Shown: one piece after another, positions 1 to 4,518 of the stretch | Position numbering within the stretch: position 1 is the first letter of the stretch | How the letters are laid out: every line of letters begins with the position of its first letter | NCBI GenBank assembly: GCA_003133345.1 | Contig: PKXB01000145.1 | Span: forward strand, 8,638-14,325 | Reading direction: 5' to 3' | Origin: Hyphomicrobiales bacterium | GTDB taxonomy: Bacteria > Pseudomonadota > Alphaproteobacteria > Rhizobiales > Xanthobacteraceae | DNA: 5,688 bases | Made by a program: the position numbers and the translations under genes | Notes under the pieces: model-generated | Databases searched by the model: none | The model's input: only the letters and a program-made list of their open reading frames with translations | What the model was told of the DNA's origin: nothing

Positions 1-624
1 ATGATCCGCAAGCAGCAGCAATTGCGCGACAAGACCTTCAAGCAGGGCCAGGATATGCGGCGCGACCGCCAGCGCCAGCAGCAAGGCCAGGGTCAGCAGC
101 AATTGGGCGACCTGCGCCAGGACCAGCAGGGCTTGCGCGACCGCTTCAACAAGCTGCTCGACCAATTGCGCCAGCGCGGCCTCGGCAATCCCGGTCAGGA
201 CCAGCAGGGCCAAGGCAAAAACGAGATGGGTCAGCTTGGCGATGCCGGCGAAGCCATGGGCGAGGCGGAAGGCGAACTCGGCCAGGGCGACGCCGACAGC
301 GCGGTCGACAGCCAGGGCCGCGCGCTCGAGGCCATGCGCAAGGGCGCGCAGGGGCTGGCGCAGTCGATGCAGCAGAACGGCATGGGACAAGGCCCCGGCC
401 AGCCCGGCCGCAACGGCCGCGCGCGCGCCCAGCAGGATACCGACCCGCTCGGACGGCCGCTGCGCGGCCGCGACTATGGCGACGACGTCACCGTCAAGGT
501 GCCGGGCGAGATCGACGCCCAGCGCGCGCGCCGCATCCTGGAAGAACTGCGCAAGCGTTTCGGCGAGAGCACCCGCCCGCAGCTCGAGCTCGATTACATT
601 GAGCGGCTGTTGAAGGATTTCTGA
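1..624 (+). CDS. TIGR02302/DUF4175 family protein, C-terminal part (5' end outside window)
   Basis: This is the 3' end of a longer gene whose start lies before base 1; the first ATG is probably an internal methionine. The visible 207 residues look like the C-terminus of the alphaproteobacterial TIGR02302/DUF4175 family. These are proteins of roughly 800-900 residues with N-terminal membrane helices and a long charged, Gln-rich tail; their function is unknown. Residues 3-75 are Gln/Arg/Gly-rich and probably helical or coiled. Residues 76-145 are Gly/Gln/Ala-rich and low in complexity. Residues 148-155 carry DPLGRPLR, which I recall as a conserved motif of this family. Residues 161-207 form a compact charged end with the pattern VKVPGEIDAQRARRILEEL and the terminus ERLLKDF. 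The stop is TGA at 622-624. The gene converges on the cpdR-like gene with a 34-base gap. Family assignment is fairly secure from the C-terminal pattern; no biochemical role can be given. Confidence 0.8.
   Translation: MIRKQQQLRDKTFKQGQDMRRDRQRQQQGQGQQQLGDLRQDQQGLRDRFNKLLDQLRQRGLGNPGQDQQGQGKNEMGQLGDAGEAMGEAEGELGQGDADSAVDSQGRALEAMRKGAQGLAQSMQQNGMGQGPGQPGRNGRARAQQDTDPLGRPLRGRDYGDDVTVKVPGEIDAQRARRILEELRKRFGESTRPQLELDYIERLLKDF
118..210 (+). repeat. 15-bp direct repeat within the Gln-rich tail of the DUF4175 gene
   Basis: CAGGACCAGCAGGGC occurs exactly at 118-132 and 196-210. The copies are 78 bases (26 codons) apart and in the same frame, and both encode Q-D-Q-Q-G. A second shorter repeat, CAGCAGCAATTG, lies at 13-24 and 94-105. 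Both are most simply explained by the low-complexity Gln/Gly-rich coding sequence, possibly expanded by slippage or unequal exchange. I see no reason to treat them as a separate element. Confidence 0.6.
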
Positions 625-630
625 TTATTC

Positions 631-655
631 CGTCTTGCCGCGCGACGGCGAGACG
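631..655. terminator. Hairpin in convergent gap between DUF4175 and cpdR-like genes
   Basis: CGTCTTGCCG (631-640) and CGGCGAGACG (646-655) can pair over 10 positions around the 5-base loop CGCGA. On the + strand the single imperfect position is a U-G wobble; on the minus strand it becomes a C-A mismatch. The hairpin lies wholly between the two facing stop codons (622-624 and 659-661). It therefore probably marks the transcript end for the DUF4175 gene and perhaps for both genes. No clear run of T follows on either side, so it is not a textbook intrinsic terminator; it may act with Rho or as a 3'-end stabiliser. Confidence 0.5.
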
Positions 656-658
656 TAA

Positions 659-1030
659 CTAGTGCCGCTGCACCAGCGCTTCGCGCACGGCGCCCTTGAT
701 CTGATCGATCGAGAACGGCTTGGCGATCACGTCGTGCACCAGCGCGTCCAGCCCGTGCGCGCGCTCGCGCTGATCGGCAAAGCCGGTCATCAGCATGATG
801 GCGACGTCGGGATGATCGCGCCCGGCCGCGAGCGCCAGTGCGATGCCGTCCATGACCGGCATTTTCACGTCGGTCAGCAGGAGGTCGAATTCACTGTTTT
901 TCCGGTTCAACGCATCGAGCGCCGCCACGCCGTCAGTGGCCACGGTCAACTCGTGGCCATCATCGTTGAGCGCGCGGACGACGAGGTCGCGCAGTGTATC
1001 GTCGTCTTCGGCGACTAGGATTTTCGCCAT
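659..1030 (-). CDS. cpdR: Single-domain response regulator, CpdR-like
   Basis: This is a 123-residue stand-alone receiver domain with no output domain. The fold landmarks are complete: acidic pocket E8-D9-D10, phospho-acceptor D54 (LLLTD54VKMPVMDG), switch T82 in MTGFAD, and the K104-P105-F106 motif. Its length and its TGFA...KPF region resemble CpdR, the Caulobacter receiver. Unphosphorylated CpdR goes to the cell pole and promotes ClpXP degradation of cell-cycle proteins; phosphorylation through the CckA-ChpT relay turns it off. Here it lies 4 bases after the zinc-ribbon/DUF3426 gene on the same strand, so the two are almost surely co-transcribed. A GGAG lies about 12 bases ahead of the ATG, inside the end of the upstream gene. 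The protein ends in QRH. Receiver identity is certain; CpdR orthology is likely but not proven, since Hyphomicrobiales often carry two CpdR-like paralogues and other small receivers look similar. Confidence 0.8.
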   Translation of the reverse strand: MAKILVAEDDDTLRDLVVRALNDDGHELTVATDGVAALDALNRKNSEFDLLLTDVKMPVMDGIALALAAGRDHPDVAIMLMTGFADQRERAHGLDALVHDVIAKPFSIDQIKGAVREALVQRH

Positions 1031-1034
1031 CGTT

Positions 1035-2030
1035 CTATTTCACTCCGGCGGCGGCGTCTTGCGCGGTGAAGAAGCGCACCATCACGTCGCTGGCGTCGGC
1101 CGGCGGCGCGGGAATCTGGCTGCGGAATTCCAACCGCTCGCCGGGACCGAGGATGCTGCGCGGCGGCGGCATGGTCCAGGTATAGGCTTCCTGTCCGGTT
1201 GAATTGCGCGCGGCGAAGCGCAGGCGCGGCACCTCGACCGGCTTGCCGGCTTCGCTCACAATGGCGCCTTCCACGATCAGGTTGTTGATGCTGTCCTCGG
1301 CTTCCTTCGAAATCCGGACGTTCTCGAATTTGAGATTGCGCAGGTTGACCGGCAGGCCGATGGCCGCGAACAGCGAAGCGGTCTGCGGCAGGTAACGCAC
1401 CACGTCTTTGCGCGCGCCGAGCAGCGCGACGTTGCAAGCGACCAGCACGAGAATGATCGCAGTCCAGCGCGACGAGCGGAGCGACTGCTTGCGGCGCCCC
1501 TGCAGCCGCTGGCGGCGGGCGTCGAGGCTTTCGGCGTCTTCGGAATCGGGCTCGGCATTGGCCGCATCCGGCAGCGGCTCATGCTCGATCGGCGGCACCA
1601 GCGACGGCGCATCGGCGATCATGGCCGGCTCGGGCTCCGGCGCCAGAGCCTCAGCCGTCTCCGTTGCCGGCGTCTCGGCCGGCGCGGGTTCCGGTGGCGG
1701 CGGCTCGACCGGGGGCGCCTTGCTGTCGGTCGCGGTGATCGATTCGGAGTCTTCGGCGCCAACGTCGGCGGCGGCGGCTTGCGCGGACGGCGGCGGTGGC
1801 GCGGCCGCAGTGGGCGGTGGCGCCGCCTCCGTGCGGGCGAGCGGCGTCGATTGAGCCCCGGCGTCCGCGATCACGCTGTCCACGAAGGCGGTCACATCGG
1901 GCGTGCTCTTCGGTTCGCCGGCGACCCAGGTCACCTTGCAGCGGGCGCAACGCACGGTGCGCCCGGCCGGGCCGAATGAGGCCTGGTCGATCATGTAGGA
2001 GGTGGCGCAGCTCGGACAGACGATCAGCAT
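1035..2030 (-). CDS. MJ0042-type zinc-ribbon / DUF3426 single-pass membrane protein (ZitP-like)
   Basis: The 331-residue product has three parts. Residues 1-37 form a zinc ribbon with C5-x2-C8 and C28-x2-C31, in the MJ0042 style (VCPSC...VRCARC). Residues about 57-165 are a Pro/Ala/Glu-rich low-complexity linker, then a basic stretch (RRQRLQGRRKQSLRSSR, 172-188). One membrane helix runs about 189-206, followed by a C-terminal domain to 331 that fits DUF3426 (NLKFENVRIS, VEGAIVSEAGKP, PRSILGPGERLEF). The topology is probably zinc ribbon in the cytosol and DUF3426 in the periplasm. The same architecture is known in Caulobacter ZitP, whose zinc ribbon binds the polar organiser PopZ and which affects pili and cell division. 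The gene is first in a two-gene unit with the cpdR-like gene and diverges from ftsE. No strong Shine-Dalgarno precedes ATG 2030-2028; a GGAG lies about 20 bases upstream, which is too far. Architecture is certain; ZitP orthology is inferred. Confidence 0.8.
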   Translation of the reverse strand: MLIVCPSCATSYMIDQASFGPAGRTVRCARCKVTWVAGEPKSTPDVTAFVDSVIADAGAQSTPLARTEAAPPPTAAAPPPPSAQAAAADVGAEDSESITATDSKAPPVEPPPPEPAPAETPATETAEALAPEPEPAMIADAPSLVPPIEHEPLPDAANAEPDSEDAESLDARRQRLQGRRKQSLRSSRWTAIILVLVACNVALLGARKDVVRYLPQTASLFAAIGLPVNLRNLKFENVRISKEAEDSINNLIVEGAIVSEAGKPVEVPRLRFAARNSTGQEAYTWTMPPPRSILGPGERLEFRSQIPAPPADASDVMVRFFTAQDAAAGVK

Positions 2031-2150
2031 GTCATCGGGGCCAATTTGGCTCCAGAACCTAGCAGCCGACCGTTAATGGATTGGAAACCATGCCCGCCCG
2101 GCGGATAAGGGGATAGGGCGGCCCTGCGGCGCTGGCGGCGCCGTGATAAT

Positions 2151-2248
2151 CCTGTAAAAGCGCAGTTCTCGGCCGCAAGTGAGCCGCGGACGGCTTTGGG
2201 GACGGCTCCGCGGCTTGCCGGCCAGGGTCATTCCACGGGTTTTACAGG
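2151..2248. repeat. Two nearly concentric 9-bp inverted repeats upstream of ftsE
   Basis: The outer arms are CCTGTAAAA (2151-2159) and TTTTACAGG (2240-2248), a perfect 9-bp match. The inner arms are AGCCGCGGA (2182-2190) and TCCGCGGCT (2207-2215), also perfect, around a 16-base loop. The centres fall at about 2199.5 and 2198.5. Read as RNA, the inner stem extends outward by G2181-U2216, U2180-G2217 and G2179-C2218. After a 3-base bulge (CAA, 2176-2178) it continues with GGCCG (2171-2175) against CGGCC (2219-2223). The structure ends 9 bases before the ftsE ribosome binding site. It could be a folded mRNA leader, a pair of operator sites, or the remains of a small inverted-repeat element; the sequence alone does not decide. 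Confidence 0.6.
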
Positions 2249-2257
2249 GAATTTATC

Positions 2258-2262
2258 GGAGA
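2258..2262 (+). promoter_or_regulatory. Ribosome binding site deciding the ftsE GTG start
   Basis: GGAGA at 2258-2262 lies 5 bases before GTG 2268. No comparable site precedes the in-frame ATG at 2196, which lies in the loop of the inverted-repeat structure. This supports starting FtsE at MVRFENV, the usual N-terminus of the family. Confidence 0.8.
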
Positions 2263-2267
2263 CGGGC

Positions 2268-2927
2268 GTGGTCCGATTCGAGAACGTAGGCTTGCGCTAC
2301 GGCCTGGGGCCGGAGGTCCTGCGCGACCTCACGTTCCGCATCGAGCCGCATTCCTTCCAGTTCCTCACCGGCCCGTCCGGCGCCGGCAAGACCTCGCTGC
2401 TGCGCCTGCTGTTCCTCTCGCTCAAGCCGACGCGTGGCCTGATCACCCAGTTCGGCCACGACGTCGCCACCCTGTCGAAGGACGCGGTGGCGACGCTGCG
2501 CCGCCGCATCGGCATCGTGTTCCAGGATTTCCGCCTGCTCGATCACATGACCACCTATGAGAACGTCGCGCTGCCGCTGCGCGTGATGGGCCGGCGCGAG
2601 GATACTTACCGCGACGAGGTGGTCGAGCTGTTGAACTGGGTCGGGCTCGGCGAGCGGATGTGGGCGCTGCCGCCGGTGCTCTCGGGCGGCGAGAAACAGC
2701 GCGCCGCGATCGCGCGCGCGGTGATCGCGCGGCCGCAACTGCTGCTCGCCGACGAGCCGACCGGCAACGTCGATCCCAGCCTGGCGCAGCGGCTGCTGCG
2801 GCTGTTTATCGAGCTCAACAAATCCGGAACCTCGGTGGTGATCGCCACCCACGACATCGCGCTGATGGACCAGTACGATGCGCGCCGGCTGGTGCTGCAC
2901 GAGGGCCGGCTGCACATTTACGATTGA
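2268..2927 (+). CDS. ftsE: Cell division ATP-binding protein FtsE
   Basis: FtsE is the ATPase of the FtsEX complex at the division septum. With FtsX it couples ATP hydrolysis in the cytosol to activation of peptidoglycan hydrolases in the periplasm, and it contacts FtsZ. From the GTG start the product has 219 residues, normal for the family. All ABC ATPase motifs are present: Walker A G35-PSGAGK-T42, Q-loop Q86 (GIVFQDFRLL), signature LSGGEKQ at 138-144, Walker B LLLADE at 158-163 with catalytic E163, D-loop GNVD at 166-169 and switch H195 (IATHD). FtsE-typical stretches include DHMTTYENVALPLRVMG. A longer in-frame reading from ATG 2196 would add 24 residues unrelated to the family and has no ribosome binding site. 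The gene heads the operon; ftsX follows after 8 bases. The 5' region holds concentric inverted repeats that may bear on its expression. Confidence 0.97.
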   Translation: MVRFENVGLRYGLGPEVLRDLTFRIEPHSFQFLTGPSGAGKTSLLRLLFLSLKPTRGLITQFGHDVATLSKDAVATLRRRIGIVFQDFRLLDHMTTYENVALPLRVMGRREDTYRDEVVELLNWVGLGERMWALPPVLSGGEKQRAAIARAVIARPQLLLADEPTGNVDPSLAQRLLRLFIELNKSGTSVVIATHDIALMDQYDARRLVLHEGRLHIYD

Positions 2928-2935
2928 GAGCGAGC

Positions 2936-3895
2936 ATGACAGATTCGACCAGTAACGATATGACGGCGACACCGCGCATGCCGGGCGGTGCGCTGCCGCG
3001 GTTCGATACGCCGCTGGTACCGCGCAATTCGATCTCCGGGCGCGCGCTGATCGCGGTCGTTGCCATCATGACGTTCCTGGCGTCGCTCACCACCGGTGCG
3101 GTGATACTGGTCGCCAGCGCGGCGAGCGAATGGCAGTCGGACGTAGCGCGCGAGGTGACCATTCAGATCATCCCGGCGCCCAGCCGCGATCTCGATGCCG
3201 CCGCGGCCAAGGCGGCGGCGGCCGCGCGCGCCTTCCCCGGCATTGCCGACGTGCGGGTCTATTCGAAAGAGGAATCCGCCAAGCTACTCGAACCGTGGCT
3301 CGGCAACGGGCTCAAGCTCGACGAACTGCCGGTGCCGCGCCTGATCGTGGTCAAGATCGCGAGCGGCGCCGCGCCCGACATTCCGCAACTGCGACAGATG
3401 CTGGCCGAGCAGGTGCCGGGAGCAATGCTCGACGATCATCGCGGCTGGATCGATCGCATGCGCGCCATGGCAGGAACCGCGGTTGCCGCCGGCGTCGCGA
3501 TTTTGCTCTTGGTGATCGCCGCCACCATGCTCTCGGTCACCTTCGCGACCCGTGGCGCGATGGCGACCAACAAGCCAGTGATTGAGGTTCTGCATTTCGT
3601 CGGCGCCAAGAACGGCTTCATCGCCGGCCGTTTCCAGCGGCATTTTCTGCGGCTCGGCCTGCAAGGCGGCGCCATTGGCGGCGGCAGCGCGATCGTACTG
3701 TTCGCGCTCGCCGGCTTCATCAGCGGCTGGTTCGTAGGCTCCGCGGGGGCTGAGCAGACCGCGGCCTTGTTCGGATCGTTCTCGATCGGCATTGCCGGCT
3801 ATATCGCCGTGCTCGGCCAGGTCGTGCTGATCGCGTTGGTGACGGCGGTGACCTCTCGGCATACCGTGAACCGGACCCTGGATACGATTGACTAG
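2936..3895 (+). CDS. ftsX: Cell division protein FtsX (permease-like)
   Basis: FtsX is the membrane partner of FtsE. Its large periplasmic loop recruits and activates the factors that cut septal peptidoglycan. The 319-residue product has the expected four-helix plan: a cytosolic N-terminal tail of about 36 residues, TM1 about 37-60, a periplasmic domain about 61-178, TM2 about 179-203, TM3 about 243-268, TM4 about 285-307 and a short cytosolic tail. The conserved segment between TM2 and TM3 (VIEVLHFVGAKNGFIAGRF, about 215-233) is the region that contacts FtsE in this family. The periplasmic domain includes the typical VRVYSKEESAKLLEPWLG pattern, followed by an LPVPRLIVV strand. ATG 2936 was chosen because GAGAG (2926-2930), overlapping the ftsE stop, lies 5 bases upstream. 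The start follows the ftsE stop by 8 bases, so the two are translated from one message. The TAG stop is at 3893-3895. Confidence 0.95.
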   Translation: MTDSTSNDMTATPRMPGGALPRFDTPLVPRNSISGRALIAVVAIMTFLASLTTGAVILVASAASEWQSDVAREVTIQIIPAPSRDLDAAAAKAAAAARAFPGIADVRVYSKEESAKLLEPWLGNGLKLDELPVPRLIVVKIASGAAPDIPQLRQMLAEQVPGAMLDDHRGWIDRMRAMAGTAVAAGVAILLLVIAATMLSVTFATRGAMATNKPVIEVLHFVGAKNGFIAGRFQRHFLRLGLQGGAIGGGSAIVLFALAGFISGWFVGSAGAEQTAALFGSFSIGIAGYIAVLGQVVLIALVTAVTSRHTVNRTLDTID

Positions 3896-3896
3896 C

Positions 3897-4505
3897 ATGC
3901 TGACAAGCCTCGCGCGTGTAATCGGCTTTTTCACCATGTCCGCGGGCGCCGCGGGCGCCGTGCTGCTGGGCGCCGGTTTCTGCTGGTTTGTGTTGACCAT
4001 TCCGGCAGAGGAAGTGACGCTCGACCGCAAGGCCGACGGCATCGTGGCGCTGACCGGGGCGGCCGCGCGCATTCCGGATGCCATCGAACTGCTGGCGGCC
4101 GAGCGCGGCAAGCGGCTGCTGATCAGCGGCGTGCACCGCGACACCAGATCGCGCGAGATCGCGCGGCTGACCCCGCTCTATTCCAAGTTCTTCACCTGCT
4201 GCATCGATCTCGACCGCTCCGCGCTCAACACCTTCGGCAACGCGCTCGAGACCAAGCGGTGGGCGCGCGAGCACAATTTCAACTCGCTGATCGTGGTGAC
4301 CTCGAACTGGCACATGCCGCGCGCCATGGCCGAGCTCGCGCATCAGCTTCCCGATGTGACGCTGATTTCCTTTCCGGTGATTTCGCCGAAAGTAAAAGAC
4401 GATCCTTGGTGGTCGAATCTCGACACCGCGCGCTTGCTGTTCGAGGAATATCTGAAGTATCTGTTCGCGCTCGTGCGCATGCGTCTCGATACCGATAGTG
4501 CGTGA
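3897..4505 (+). CDS. YdcF/ElyC/SanA-type DUF218 membrane protein
   Basis: The 202-residue product starts with one membrane helix (about 9-34), probably an uncleaved anchor, followed by a DUF218 domain (about 46-165). Family landmarks are VDGIVALTG-like ADGIVALTG (46-54), the RLLISGVH strand (73-80), the ALNTFGNALE helix start (109-118, in the place of the usual T-x-ENA motif) and VVTSNWHMPRAM (133-144). DUF218 proteins such as SanA, ElyC and YdcF are linked to envelope and peptidoglycan-related traits, but the reaction is not established. ATG 3897 begins one base after the ftsX TAG, so translation is probably coupled; only a weak GGA at 3880-3882 serves as ribosome binding site. A TTG at 3888 would overlap ftsX by 8 bases and add three residues; ATG at 3936 (M14) would cut into the helix. 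Placement after ftsEX suggests, but does not prove, a role in septal envelope synthesis. Confidence 0.88.
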   Translation: MLTSLARVIGFFTMSAGAAGAVLLGAGFCWFVLTIPAEEVTLDRKADGIVALTGAAARIPDAIELLAAERGKRLLISGVHRDTRSREIARLTPLYSKFFTCCIDLDRSALNTFGNALETKRWAREHNFNSLIVVTSNWHMPRAMAELAHQLPDVTLISFPVISPKVKDDPWWSNLDTARLLFEEYLKYLFALVRMRLDTDSA

Positions 4506-4510
4506 AGGAG
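4505..4510 (+). promoter_or_regulatory. Ribosome binding site deciding the plsC GTG start
   Basis: AAGGAG at 4505-4510 begins on the last base of the DUF218 gene's TGA and sits 8 bases before GTG 4519. It strongly favours that start over the in-frame GTG at 4498, which lies inside the end of the preceding gene and upstream of this site. Confidence 0.85.
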
Positions 4511-4518
4511 CGCCGCTC

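Larger units (their letters stand above)
2031..2267. promoter_or_regulatory. Divergent control region between ZitP-like gene and ftsE
   Basis: These 237 bases hold no gene I can support and must carry the promoters for both divergent units. GATAAT at 2145-2150 resembles a -10 box for ftsE, but no good -35 lies 16-18 bases before it. A start near 2157 would fall inside the first CCTGTAAAA arm (2151-2159). Two tandem 8-mers, GGATAAGG (2103-2110) and GGATAGGG (2111-2118), lie roughly midway. A short inverted pair, ATGG/CCAT (2076-2079 and 2088-2091), lies nearer the ZitP-like gene. No convincing minus-strand promoter hexamers were found. The nested inverted repeats at 2151-2248 are listed separately. 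Confidence 0.55.

Noticed and set aside
1408..2062. Plus-strand open frames opposite the zinc-ribbon gene
   Set aside because: They are Ser/Gly/Ala- or Arg-rich translations of the GC-rich linker read backwards; the zinc ribbon, membrane helix and DUF3426 support the minus-strand gene.
2073..2087. Possible CtrA site (TTAA at 2073-2076)
   Set aside because: The second half seven bases on reads GAAA, not TTAA, and the flank TTAATGG does not match TTAACCAT. One TTAA is not enough evidence.
2128..2142. Small GGCGC/GCGCC hairpin in the divergent region
   Set aside because: A 5-bp stem of only G and C is expected by chance in DNA this GC-rich.
2151..2248. MITE or small transposon with CCTGTAAAA terminal repeats
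   Set aside because: No matching target-site duplication flanks the arms (ATAAT on one side, GAATT on the other). No second copy is seen in the window. Kept only as an alternative for the inverted repeats.
2275..2279. CcrM-type GANTC site just after the ftsE start
   Set aside because: It lies within ftsE codons, and further GANTC sites occur through the coding regions of this window, with none in the intergenic region itself. It gives no sign of methylation control.
2253..2972. Long open frame on the minus strand opposite ftsE (about 239 codons)
   Set aside because: It is fully antisense to ftsE, whose motifs are all intact. The product is a Gln/Arg/Ala-rich sequence with no recognisable family, typical of a shadow frame in GC-rich DNA.
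3888..3896. TTG start for the DUF218 gene
   Set aside because: TTG is a rare start, it would overlap ftsX, and it has no better ribosome binding site. ATG 3897 follows the ftsX stop and gives a normal anchor helix.
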